This document shows, piece by piece, positions 34,149-45,536 of a DNA stretch of 64,000 nucleotides. The DNA is taken from assembly GCA_027186245.1 (NCBI GenBank), contig CP114500.1, positions 258,001-322,000 of the forward strand, read 5' to 3'. Every line of letters starts with the position of its first letter. Within the stretch, counting starts at the first letter, position 1. The translations under genes were made by a program, and so were the position numbers. Below the pieces are notes generated by a model, which was given only the letters and a program-made list of their open reading frames with translations, had not been told where the DNA came from and made no database searches. This stretch comes from Coriaria nepalensis. Lineage: Eukaryota > Streptophyta > Magnoliopsida > Cucurbitales > Coriariaceae.

Positions 34149-35610
34149 TCATATATTTGTGCAGCAGCCCAAAAGAATTTTCCAAACACTGCATTTATAG
34201 GATTTTTGTTCACTTCTATTTTTGGAGAATGGAGGATTTTCAGAAGGGGAAACAGCATGTGACTGTGTGAGGCTGTCACTGGATGGATTTTTGGCCTTTT
34301 TTTTTTAATTTTTTGGTCTTTATTGGAGTCTATTAGAAGGAAGCACAAAATATTTATACAAGTATTGGTCAGGACGTGTCATGAAGTTTATCAGCCTTTT
34401 CTTTTTTTTTTTTTTCTTTTCTTTCTGGATTGTATAGTTTTGGTTTGGAAATTTGATGAATTTTCTTAAAACTTTCTGGGCTTTTTATACCCTGCTCGAG
34501 TTGGTAAAGCCTTCGTTCAAAGGGAGCTGAATATCTTCTGGGTTGTTTTCCTCTATATATATCTATACTCCTTTTTGTCTCTATATAAAGTTGCACCTGC
34601 TCTCTTTCATTCCAGAAATTTCTGTTAAGCATGTCACCATTTACATAAAAGTAAGTATATATAGCTGTCAGTGTCATTTTTTTTAGTATGGGTTTGAATT
34701 TTAGGAATTTTACAGAATTTTTTTCCTTATAAATATGTAATTGGGTTTCAGTGTATTTGCAGCTTTTGTTTTAATATATGATTCTCATGTAATTGCAGGA
34801 GTGTAGATGTTCACTTTGTGTCCACCTTTCCTCTCCTTTTGCATATGTTATCCAATTTAAAGGGAATAAAGGCACCAACTTTGACTGCTGTTTCTGCGAA
34901 TTTAAGAGCAGTGCACGCTGCTTTCATTCTATTCTTCCCAAAAGGAAAAAATATATATATATAAAACAAATGACATAAATTTATGTGATTTTACATGGGC
35001 GATTACCAATTTGTGAGAAACGCACTGGCCATAGATTATGATTGTCAACTTTTTTTTGGTTAATATGTGCATGCTTACATTTTCTTCCATTCATATTTAC
35101 TAGGCAAAAAGTAAAAAGAAGTCGGGTAAGTTAGTATGGTTTATACTGCAGAAGGTTCATGATTCATGAATGATGTTAGAATGGTAGTGGTGACTGGTGA
35201 GGACTATTATATATAATATAATGCAGATTATTCTTTTATATTATCTAGCCTTACCTTACCATATCAGTTACCTCTTTTAGAAACTTTATTTTCTTATTAG
35301 AAACATCTGGTTGTCAGAGAAACGGAGGGAGGGGGGAGCCCACCACAGCTGAAGTCCAAAGCTGCTGCAGAGATTACCAGCCATGTGACCATGTAGTGCT
35401 TTCTTGATACAAAAAAAAAAAAAAAAAAAAACATTATAAATTATGTACTTAATAATATATTTATTTCGAGACAGATATTGAAAAATATTAGTTTTGAGCA
35501 GACAGACTAGAAATCTAGAAATTAGGAAAGTCTAGAGCAAGTCAAGTCTCCAAATATCGTCACATTATTACTATTCTTCTTCTTTTTCTTCTTCTTCTTG
35601 GCTTGAATCC
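34149..35610. other. Spacer between LARP and FD genes
   Basis: Contains the LARP 3' region, then AT-rich spacer with an A21 tract at about 35410-35430. A (CTT)n-like leader precedes the FD gene. No gene is recognised. Confidence 0.55.
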
Positions 35611-36218
35611 ATGGAGGAGGTGTGGAGTGAAATTAGTAGTGTAGAGGGCTCGTTCGATAAACTCCATTCCAGCATCTCCATCCTTCAAGATTTCTTGGCA
35701 GAGCCATACAGAGTAGAACGCCCTTCTTCGGTTTCAGATCAGTCCATTTACTTGACTTCTTCATCTGCTGCTGCTGCTACTGCTGCTGATGGGCCCACAC
35801 CGCCCACTTTACTGAGCTTGAACTCTGGGCCTGATTACCAGACCCACCACCACCACCATAACACCCATCTCTCTTCCTCATATCTTTCTTCTTCATTAGA
35901 TGGATTGGGTTCTTCTTCTTCCTCCATATTTATTCAAAGCCCCAAGAAAAACCCACGAGAAGATGACGATGATTCCAGCGATAGAAGACATAAGCGCATG
36001 ATCAAAAACAGAGAATCCGCGGCCCGGTCCAGAGCCAGAAGACAGGTACACTTTTTTCTTCTTCATCCATTTCCTTTGGAATCTCTTTTTTTTTTTTCCC
36101 TGAAGAGGTTTTGGTTTATTTGCCCAGGCTTATACAAATGAGCTGGAACTTGAAGTTGCCCATTTAGAGCAAGAAAATGCAAGACTTAGAAAGCAGCAAG
36201 AAAAGGTATTAATGTTTG

Positions 36219-36250
<32 letters not shown>

Positions 36251-36398
36251 TCATCTTCCTTTTTTTTTTCATCCCGATTTATTTTATTATATGATTTATA
36301 GAGCGTTTTGAATGTGATTGCAGTTGTTCGTAGCAGATACTATCCTGCAGGTTCCTAAAAAGCCCACTCTATCTAGGTCCTTAACAGCTCCGTTTTGA
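35611..36398 (+). CDS. FD: FD-type bZIP transcription factor
   Basis: Three exons, 35611-36045, 36128-36205 and 36324-36398, splice in frame to 195 residues. FD proteins bind florigen (FT) through 14-3-3 proteins at the shoot apex and activate floral identity genes. The N-terminus has MEEVWSEISS and a DFLAEPY segment typical of the group A FD/bZIP27 clade, then low-complexity Ser, Ala and His runs. The basic region RRHKRMIKNRESAARSRARRQ closes exon 1. The zipper follows in exon 2 (AYTNELELEVAHLEQEN). The C-terminus is RSLTAPF, the SAP motif in which the Thr is phosphorylated by CDPKs to create the 14-3-3 site. Exon-intron layout is that of FD. Orthology to FD versus its sister FDP is inferred. 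Confidence 0.93.
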
Positions 36399-37813
36399 GA
36401 CAGTAAGAAACAGAGTTACTTGGAAAAGACTCGAGCTTGAATTTCCCTTTTGAGCTAAGAGAGAGACAAAAGGTTAGAGCTCAGTGTCTAGCTCTCTCTA
36501 TATATATAGATTAGGATGAAAGAAACTAGAAGCAGCGCCTGTTTGAATGCAAAGCTGATGAATTAGGACTTAGTTTTTCGTGATTTGTTATGTAACGTCC
36601 CTTTTTTTTTAACTCAATCTGCCCATCTTCTTTTCTTTTTTGTGATGATCGTTACCATGGGAAGGTAATTTTTCTGCAGGTAGATGATTTGGGAAAGAGA
36701 AGACAGAAAACTGGATATGTATATATATATATATATATTTGCTTTCATTGACTGATTTTCTATATTGAATGATTGACAGATTTGCATTAATTTTGCAATT
36801 TTTCTTTTATTTTCATTCGTTTCCTGTTTGGAAGTATGAACAATCAAGAGCTTCTAAACTATAACCTGCAGTTTCATGTCACAAACTGAAGTTACTTGCA
36901 GTCTCACTTGTGAAGTTCTGTTAATGCGAGTGATTTGGAATAGGGTTGGTGACAAGAGGTATTATTGGGTAGTTCGAGAGTAGATATTCTTAAAGGTATC
37001 ATCCGGTGTATGGATGATGATGACATGTCATCAGCACATCATCTGTGGCACCATCTAAGCTGCCGGTAGAGTAGTGACTCCCGGATTATTCCTAAAAGCT
37101 CTCTCGAAACGGTGAAAACGTTCATTCAGTCGATGACTTCATCAAATCGTCATCGATTCGATGTGGACCTGTGGCCAATCTGCAACCTCTTAGTTGGTAG
37201 GGACACTCTAATAACGTGACAGGTACTGCCTGGTTGGCTTGTTGCTAATATAAGTGTGCCAAAGAAGGGCGTACGTTAATAATACTGGCACTACTCTCCT
37301 ATAAAACAATTACTCTATTACATTATTCAAATCTTTTGCTGTTGATAATATATTCTATATTTAACTAGGTAAGTGGTAAATACTACATTTCAATAATTTC
37401 AAAACCTAATTTATACTATAATACCCACATAAAAGTGGGTACTATTTTAGGAAAGATTAGATAGAATTTAGGCTAACCCACTATCATAAGCTAAACAAAT
37501 AAGTTCCAATGGCAACGGGTTAGTCATCAGTGATTACTTATATAATGCATGTCTTAAAAGGAACAAGGTACAGTAAAACCATTTAGCCCTTTTAAGGTAC
37601 AAAAGTTTTAAGTTCTAAAACATAAATGGATCTATGTGGGTACTGTTTAATTTGGTGCAATTCATTCCTGGCAACCAGGACAAAACATAAATGGATCCAA
37701 ATAGTATCGTAAATCTTGTGTTTATTGAATTGGGATGGAATTGAGGAGTGCAAATTTTGATATACATAATAACATGAAAAAAAATGTTAAAAAACATATT
37801 ATTTTAGTAATTT
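36399..37813. other. Spacer between FD and the GDSL cluster
   Basis: FD 3' region, then spacer with (TA)n at 36719-36738. No gene is recognised. Confidence 0.55.
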
Positions 37814-39317
37814 CTAACAGGGATTTGGATGACCAGCAAGTAATGGACAAACACCTGATGGAAATGTTTCCTGAACAAGAATTTGGTACGCTCTCGAGGA
37901 AGGATGATAACTATCCCAAAACACAAACTGAGACGCATTATTACATGTAATAAGATCCACCAAGTCGTTACACATAAACGCCACCTCGATCAACCCAGTG
38001 CCACAGCATCCTCTATTTGCCACTTCAAATCCTAGTCACGCCATTTTCAAATTAACAAATATCAATAATAATAATAATAATAATAATATTTAAATAAATA
38101 AAATATTAATCTATTACCATATTTTTTTGGGTTGTTGATTAAATCAAGCGTAGGGTTGTACAGATCAAGGTAAACCAAGCGGACCTGAGAATCGTTGAAA
38201 TTCTGCAGGCGAAGAATCTCCTTCTCAATCTTGCCGTTGAACATTTCTGCAGCTTGATTGTAAGCATCAACACACTCTCTTCCTGGCCCTCCACCTAGTG
38301 TTCTTTGTGACGGCAGGCACCCGAGTGGCGCTAAACTGCTGACACCAATTCTTCGCGCACCCAATGAAATCAACTCCTAAGTATTTTGATCCATTCAATC
38401 ATATATATATAATCTCAATTTTAATTAATGAAATAATATTTCTTATTATATAAATTAGCCATAAGGTACCTGCATAAAGGAAGAAGCGGCATTGACTAAG
38501 AGAGTAGTGTAAGTATCTACGTCGTACTGGAAGTAGCGTGCCGTAGTATGGAAATAAGTATTGGCAAGGTCGTCGCTGCCTACCGATATGAAGTAGACGC
38601 TGTTCTCTACTATTCGCTGTTCTTCCTTTTCTCCTATACTTGTTTTCAGCCGCGATTTCAATTCCTTGAACATGTTTAGTTGGTCTTCTAATGAGATAGC
38701 GCTCTGCATGATTAATCTTATGTTGTTAATTATGTTACATAGGATTATGATTACGGAGTAATTAATTAATGTAACTGGTTGTGCTGTTTATTTAAGTTCA
38801 TACCGCTAGCTGTGTTGTTGCAGGATCAAGACCTGCACCACTTGAGGCAAAGGTTACGCCGGTAGCGAGATCATTTGTTGTCAGAGTTGGGTCAAGATAA
38901 GGTGGCATGAGTTCTTTGATTCCCAGCTCTTCCACTGAAAAAAATTAGAAAGATGAAATATGCGCAGGAAATTCAATTGAATGTGTGTACATTATATAGA
39001 GCAATACCCATGAAGTCTGAAGTAATCTTCCCATTGCAAAATCTGCCAGTTGCATTCCCGCCGGGAAAATCGCGGCCATAAGGCGGAAAATTGGACCTGA
39101 CGATGCTTGGAATATAGTTGTTGTTTCCGGAGTCGATCGTGGAATCTCCGAACGAATATATTGCAGGAACAGTCACATTTTCCGGCAGTTGGACAATAGC
39201 ATCCGTTGTGGATAGATTACAACGAAACGCGACCAGACAAAGAGAAACGATCGCAAAGGAACTCATTGGGTAATTAGAAGAAGGACACAAGTTCATAAAT
39301 ATTCTTAGGAACTGCAT
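37814..39317 (-). CDS. GDSL esterase/lipase (EXL-like), copy 1
   Basis: Five exons, 39008-39317, 38804-38934, 38470-38703, 38118-38376 and 37814-38031, join in frame to about 383 residues. This is an SGNH-family secreted esterase/lipase similar to the EXL (extracellular lipase) group. A hydrophobic segment (MSSFAIVSLCLVAF) is the likely signal peptide; starts at 39296 or 39266 are also possible. Block I is FGDSTIDSGNNNYI with catalytic Ser59. Block II includes GRFCNGK. Block V is FWDSYHPSS with catalytic Asp and His. Block III, usually AGSNDIANTY, reads VGSDDLANTY here, so the oxyanion-hole Asn is replaced by Asp191. The frame is otherwise fully open. A (TA)n run (39363-39397) abuts the 5' end and could serve as the TATA region. 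It is the only open member of the cluster. Confidence 0.9.
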
Positions 39318-39356
39318 TTTTTTCCTAGTAAAAATGCACGCAGTAGAAGAAAATCT

Positions 39357-39400
<44 letters not shown>

Positions 39401-40134
39401 GTGTATATATAAAATTTAACTAACTAGATATGCGTGAATTATGCTCTTGATGTTAATGCATGTATAATACATGAATATGTAAGACAAAATCAATCGTCAA
39501 GTCATGCTTTTTGTAGTTCCATGCACTTGGCTTAAGAGAGTTTTAGCAGTACGTAATTAATGATCCAAGGATTTTAAATGATGTCGTTTAATTAGAGATA
39601 AGGTTTCGAGGTTTCCAATTAAACACTCATTCACATGCATCCATCCATACATATATACAATCTATATATATATAAATGTACATCAAAAGTTGAACGCATA
39701 TATTTTCTAACTTCTCAAGATATACTATGCAATATTTTTGTAGCTAAAATTCATAAAATACAATAATACTATTTTTTATAATAATTTCTTAAAATATACT
39801 TAATTTATAATAATTTTTAAAATTTTAATTAAATCTTATCATAATTTTTATTTTGATAAAATTATAATCTTATATAATTTATGTAAATAAATTACATAAT
39901 TATTAAAATTTTATATATTATCATTTGTATTACACAGATTGCATTGATAAATTACATTATTCACGAATAAAAAAAATACGCTCTAAAATAAAATAAAAAA
40001 TTATTAGAAAATCTTAATTTTACTTTTAATCTAAAATAAAAATATATTATATTATTTAGTCTCTAATAATAATTTTTTTTGTTATATTGACTCGATCGTA
40101 TACTATATTTTGAAGAGAGTCAGATTAAAATTAT
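39318..40134. other. Duplicated spacer upstream of GDSL copy 1
   Basis: No gene. The stretch at 39427-39560 is closely similar to 42375-42500 upstream of the duplicated 5' fragment, showing that the spacer was part of the tandem duplication. The rest is AT-rich. Confidence 0.7.
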
Positions 40135-41073
40135 CTAAAAATATTTTATATACATAGTAATCGTGTTTATATATATAATTGTGCAGATTACAGACAATAA
40201 CATGAGACTAATATCTTTTACGAGGATCAAACTGGATCGTGACCATAACGGAGCAGCATCTGGTCGGCCATTACAACCACTCAAAGCTCTAGTCAAAAGA
40301 AGGTGTAGATTAGTGTTGTAAGAGCTTAGAATCAATGATCTTACATGCCTTTTCCGTGAAGTTGATAACTATCCCATTTGCTCATTGCTGCATAGAATCG
40401 ATACCTCACAATTCCCACTTCTACAACACCCTTTGTTCGCCACGTCAAACCCTGAAAATACATCGATCATTTTACCATCAAAACAAAGCAGATGGGAAAA
40501 AAGTACATAAAAATTAACTACCGTATGTTATTGGATTTTCTATTATGTCAAGAAAGGATTGATAGAGGTCCACATAGACCAGTCTTGCATTAGGTAGATT
40601 GGTCTGTAGAGAATTCACCTCGGCATGTAGTTTGGAATTGAACAAGTTCGCCGCATCATTCACTTTCTTCGAACACTCTCTCTTTGAACGCCTCCGTTCA
40701 ACGTTCTTTGGAATGGAATACATCCAAGTGGTGGAACGTTAAACACATCGTTTCTTTCTACTCCGAGCCCGTACAGATCCTAATTAGGTCAAATAAACCA
40801 CCTCGTTAATTCATGTAACAGGAGATTATATGTATAGAGATAAGGTTACCTTGACAAAAGCAGAGGCTAAGTTAAGCATGTAGTCAGTGTAAGAAGAGAT
40901 GTCATAGTGCAAGCTTCTAAGATGAAGTCTATAATGGGTATTAGCTATGTCGTTGCTGCCTGCTACGACTGCAAATACTTTTTTGGCCGAGACGATCTTT
41001 GAGACGGCGATGGTGCCGCTGCTCGGCATCACGAATCTGTGATTGATTCACTAATTTATTCAGAAAATTTTCT

Positions 41074-41526
41074 TAGGGATAGCATTTTTCTCAGTTCCGG
41101 TCCCATTTTAACCGAGAAACAAAAATTTTGGTACCGGTTCGGTGTTGTAGACCGGGACGACTTTTAATTCAGGTCCCGATCCGCGTTCCAATTAAATATT
41201 CAAAAATTTAAAAACAAAAAAAAACTAATTACCACAATATTATTATTAATATCTATCTGTATATATGATATATAAGCTCACTCACTTTAAGTTTCAACCT
41301 AGTTTCCCACGACCTCCTCTCTCTTTTTGCCTCTAAAGTCTCAGCCTCCCCTCTCCACTTCCTCTCTCTGCTTCCCGCACCATTCCGGTACTGTACCGAT
41401 ACCGGCTATACCAGTACTAAATCGAGATAGAAGGTCAAGTCTCGGTACCGGCACTGTACCGAGAAACTTGGGACCGGGATCGGTACCACCATAAACTAGT
41501 CTTGGCGGTACCTTTGGCCAACCCTA
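41074..41526. mobile_element. hAT-type MITE nested in GDSL copy 2
   Basis: A 453-bp element begins TAGGGATAGCA and ends, on the opposite strand, TAGGGTTGGCC. It is flanked by near-identical 8-bp repeats (AATTTTCT at 41066-41073 and AATTTTCC at 41527-41534, seven of eight matching). The inside contains repeated GGTACCG motifs and no coding capacity. The 8-bp duplication and the TAGGGNTGGC end are typical of hAT elements. Confidence 0.75.
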
Positions 41527-41680
41527 AATTTTCCTTTCTTTGATTTTTCTTTTGGGAACTCTACGGCGCTTGTAACATGTCGTGCTGAAATCCCTCCAAA
41601 GCTTCAATATGATCATGATTGTAATTGAACCCGCCATGGTACTTGATCGATGTTAGCGAGTTTCGGACTCTGATACCAAT

Positions 41681-41941
41681 TGTTGAACCCATGAATCCCT
41701 AATCTATTTCTTCGCGGTAGAAGATTGAAACCAGAATTGCGAACAACTAAATGCAATTCATTAATTAACCAAAAAGCATAAACAACCCTATTGCTTGATC
41801 ACTATTTATAATGCAAACTATACTAAAAAGAGTCCTGCGTAAATCATATGTTATCAACTACCTAAACAACTAAGAAATACATACTAAAAACTATGGATAA
41901 AGATGCTAAAAATATTTAAAATTAGATTCTCTTTAATCACA
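41681..41941 (-). mobile_element. LTR of a truncated retrotransposon in GDSL copy 2
   Basis: A 261-bp LTR in minus orientation, starting TGTGATTAAAG and ending TTCAACA. Immediately beyond its 3' end lies a primer-binding site, TGGTATCAGAG on the minus strand (41668-41678), complementary to the 3' end of plant initiator tRNA-Met. The right edge touches GDSL homology at 41942. Only the 5' LTR, the binding site and a short leader remain; the pol region and second LTR are absent. The superfamily is unknown. Confidence 0.8.
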
Positions 41942-42129
41942 TGCTACCCTGAGTTTGGGGCCAAAACAACATGTAAACATAAACAAAACAAACACAAAAG
42001 TTTAACCGACGTGAGCGGTTCATTGTGGCTGTATATATGAATATGAACTTGTGAGGTCGTGTAAATGTGCATGCATGCAAATGCACACTGTTTGAGCCAT
42101 ATATATAAATATATTGTATATATGGAGGT

Positions 42130-42320
42130 AAACGTAGATACGTAATCCACTAAAACTAATGGGAATATAGTTGTTGTTTCCGGTGTCAGATTGTGGAATC
42201 TCCGAACGAATATATCGTGGGAACAATCACATTTTCCGGAAGTTGGACAACAGCATCCGTTGTGATCAATAGATAACAACGAAATACGACCAGACAAAGA
42301 GAAACGTTCGCAAAGGAATT
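42130..42320 (-). pseudogene. Duplicated 5' fragment of GDSL copy 1
   Basis: A short piece resembles only the first exon of copy 1: (T)TDAVVQLPENV, then YSFGDSTI, then GNNNYIP, with a frame break after GDSTI. It ends where the 5' end of copy 2 begins. It marks the breakpoint of a tandem duplication and is not a gene. Confidence 0.8.
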
Positions 42321-42785
42321 CATTGCGTAACTAGGAGAAGGAAACAAGTTCAGAAAATGCATATAAATTTGTTCGTAATTAGATGTGCGTGAATTATGCA
42401 GTTGATGTTAAAGCATGTATAAGACATGAACATGTCCGTAACACAAAATCAATCGTCAAGTCATGCTTTTTGTAGTTCATTCACTTTGCCTAGAGAGTCT
42501 TACCAGTACTTAATGAATCAAGGACTTAATCGATGGTGTTTGGAGATAAGGTTTGAGGTTTCCAATTAAACACGCATTAGTCATAACACTTATTGATCAC
42601 ATGCATGCATGCTTAATAATTAAGTAATAACCAACATATATGTATACGTAATTGTACAGATTACAGACAATGATAAGGGACTGATATCTTCTACGTGGAT
42701 CAAACTGGATCGTGACCATAACGGAGTAACATCCGGTCAGCCATTACAACGACTCAAATCTTTAATCAAAAGAAGGTGTTGATAA

Positions 42786-44178
42786 TTAATGTTGTAAGAG
42801 CTTAGAAGCAATGATCTTATATGCCTTTTCAGTGGGGTGATAACTATCCCAAAACACATAACTAGAGTCATTTCTACACGTGCGATGATCCCATTTGCTG
42901 CATAGTATCGATACCTCGAAATTCCCACTACCACAACACCCTTTGTTCACCACGTCAAACCCTGAAAATACCATCATTTTACCAGTCAAAACAAAGCAGA
43001 GGGCAAATGCGTAAAAAAAATATAACGCTACCGTATGTTGTTGGGTTTTCTATTATGTCAAGAAGGGGTTGATAGAGGTCGACATAGACCAGCCTTGCAT
43101 TAGGCAGATCGGTTTGTACAGAATTCAACTCGGAATGTAGTTTGGAATTGAACAAGTTCGCCGCATCATTCACTTTCTCCGAACACTCTCTTCGAACACC
43201 TCCGTTCAACGTTCGTTGGCATGGAATGCATCCAAGTGATGGAACGTTAAACACACTGATTCTTCTTACGCCGAGTCCGTACAGATCCTGATTAGATCAA
43301 ATAAACCACCTCGTTAAGTGTTCATTCATGTAACAGGAGATTATATATATATAGCAATAAGGTTACCTTGACAAGAGCAGAGGCTAAGTTAAGCATGTGG
43401 TCAGTGTAAGAAGAGATGTCATAGTGCAAGCTTCTAAGATGGAGTGTATAATAGGTATTGGCTATGTCGTTGCTGCCTGCTACGACTGCAAATACACTTT
43501 TGGCTAAGATAAAGCTTGTTCTCTCTTCTCCAACTGCTGCTCTTAGTTTGCTTATATACTCTTTGAATTACTCCAATTGATCAGACATCGATACAACTGA
43601 CTGCCAAATTATATTTAAAAATAAAAAAATAAAAATGGTAATATGAAATATTTTGATTAAAAAAAAAAGGTAATAACAAAAAGGTTGTACGTACAGCAGT
43701 TTGTGAGGTTAAAGGATCATATCCTGAAGAAGCTGAAGCAAAAGTAACTCCAGTAAGGAGATCACTGAGCTGTAGAGTTGGATCCTTATACGGTGGCAAT
43801 AACTCTTTAATTCCCAATTCTTCAGCTGATTAATTCGTGTCAAGAAACGATCAATACTTACCATGAGTCCTATTATATAATTAATTAATAATTAATATTG
43901 AAGAGACCTAGGAAATCGGACAGGATCTTTCCGTTCGAAAATCTTCCGGTGGGGATTCCGGCATTGAGATCCCGACCGTAGGGAGGAAAATTGGCCTTAA
44001 CCAGAGTTGTGATGTAGTTATTGTTGCCAGTGTCGACGATGGAGTCTCCAAATATGATCAAACCCGGCACCGTCTCATTGGCTGGAATCAGCTTAGTCAG
44101 ACCACCCTGAGTTTGGCGCCAAAACATGTAAACGTAAAAAAAACAAACAGAAATGCTTAACCGACGTGAGCGGTTCAT
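42786..44178 (-). pseudogene. GDSL esterase/lipase copy 3 with one nonsense codon
   Basis: Five exons keep the same layout as copy 1: 43908-44178, 43695-43825, 43367-43600, 43032-43287 and 42786-42961. They join in frame to about 355 codons. Block I is FGDSIVDTGNNNYI, block III has the normal AGSNDIANTYY, and block V is [12 protein letters not shown], so all catalytic residues are present. The N-terminus (MNRSRRLSISVCFFYVYMF) looks like a signal peptide; an alternative ATG is at 44193. One in-frame TAA at 43568-43570 interrupts exon 3 in the sequence QLE-stop-FKEY. If real it removes more than half of the protein. With all splice sites and the rest of the frame intact, this is either a very young pseudogene or a base-calling error. 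Confidence 0.85.
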
Positions 44179-44259
44179 GGTGGCTGTAGACATGAATATG
44201 AACTTGCGAGGTTGTGCAATTGTGCATGCATGCAAATCCACACTGTTTGATCGGTACAT

Positions 44260-45536
44260 ATAAAGATATTGTGTGGAGGTAAACGAACGTAGATGCGTAA
44301 AAGAAACACTAAAAATGTGTTAATTAAATGTATACAGACGTGAAACCCTTTGAAGCATTTAATCAGAAGGGGACAGGTAGCAAAATTTGAGAGTTAATTT
44401 AATACGGGAATCGACAACGACCTAACCTGGCCTAGCATCCCAGTTGAAGTGAACTGATCATCCATCGACATTATGCATAACCTACACCCAGCTAACTTAT
44501 GTAGCTCAATAATGTCTCAAATATTAAATGCTCGATGTTATTAATTGACTTTTCGGTTTCTTCAATCCTAATGTTTTGCTTATCAAACGAATGATTTATT
44601 TAATTGTTAATTTGAACCCAGACTGGATTCTTCCCTTCAACTTCAATCATTTCTCGATGAAGAAAAAGTGCGTACTTTGTGGCGCAAACTAGAAAGAACA
44701 CTGGAATTACGAAACCAACGTGAAGGTGTATCGATCAGATCGGACCTTTCTTTTAACAGAGAAGAGGGGTCCCCCCAGTTCGAAACCCAATTCGAACCAA
44801 CAGACCAAACGGAATCGCCAACATGTATTTTACGAGAGGTCCAACAAAAATTGAAAAGATACCAATTTAGCATCACAATTCACAACAAATCGTTAGGTTT
44901 AAGATCCTCATCTTCTCAAATGGATGTACGAACTTAGAAGCTTGCCTTAAATATAAGTAATCCAGATCATTGATGATAATCGTGCATTGCATAGAGACAT
45001 TCGCGCCGAACCGGTGTATACGATAGATACTTAGCTCGAATTGGTGATTTAGCCAGTAGTCAAAGAAACCAGTCGTGTTTTATTCATTTAAGGGCTGAGC
45101 TTCCCCACAATTTGGGCTTATAAATGGGGAAGTGGCCCAAAATCGACTGAAAAGCCCATGGTTTTGATACTGGACAAGTCACCGACATGGACAGGCATCC
45201 ATTCAGTTCGGGAGTTAGTTGCATCAGACAACTGATAGTCTGATATGGCAACTCATGACCCTTGTCACTGATCTGTAACAACTTTAGAACCCAAATATAT
45301 TACACATTCATAATTTAAGATCACAATTTCATCAGTTCCATACATCCAAATTCATATAATCCAGGAGGGAAAAAATAAAATAAAATAAAATAAAAACCCC
45401 CAAGTATAAGCCGTGCAAGAATGATACGGGAATGCAAAGCAATAATTTATGAACAAAAAACTCTACAGATCAATGGAACCGTATAGTAGACCCAACTTAA
45501 TAACCAGCACCGTAAGACGTAGAAATGAAAATCGGA
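44260..45536. other. Spacer with an unexplained open frame
   Basis: Between the GDSL cluster and FREE1. The only notable thing is a plus-strand frame, open from about 44613 to 44937 without a family I recognise. It is charged and Glu/Arg-rich (FLDEEKVRTLWRKLERTLEL), suggesting a coiled-coil-like helix. It has no clear start context or splice partners and may be a retroelement fragment. Confidence 0.35.

Larger units (their letters stand above)
40135..42100 (-). pseudogene. GDSL esterase/lipase pseudogene, copy 2
   Basis: A relic most similar to copy 3. The 3' end survives at 40349-40452 (GCC...EVSILCS), but an early stop replaces the DSYH block. The next exon at 40523-40735 is shifted in frame within the RTLNGG region (PLGCIPFQRT and ECSKKVNDAANLF lie in different frames). 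The block III exon survives at 40848-41000 (VVAGSNDIANTHY). Exon 2 and most of exon 1 are gone, replaced by transposon DNA. The extreme 5' end reappears at 41942-42100, directly after an LTR. At least one frameshift, one early stop and the insertion make it non-functional. Confidence 0.88.
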
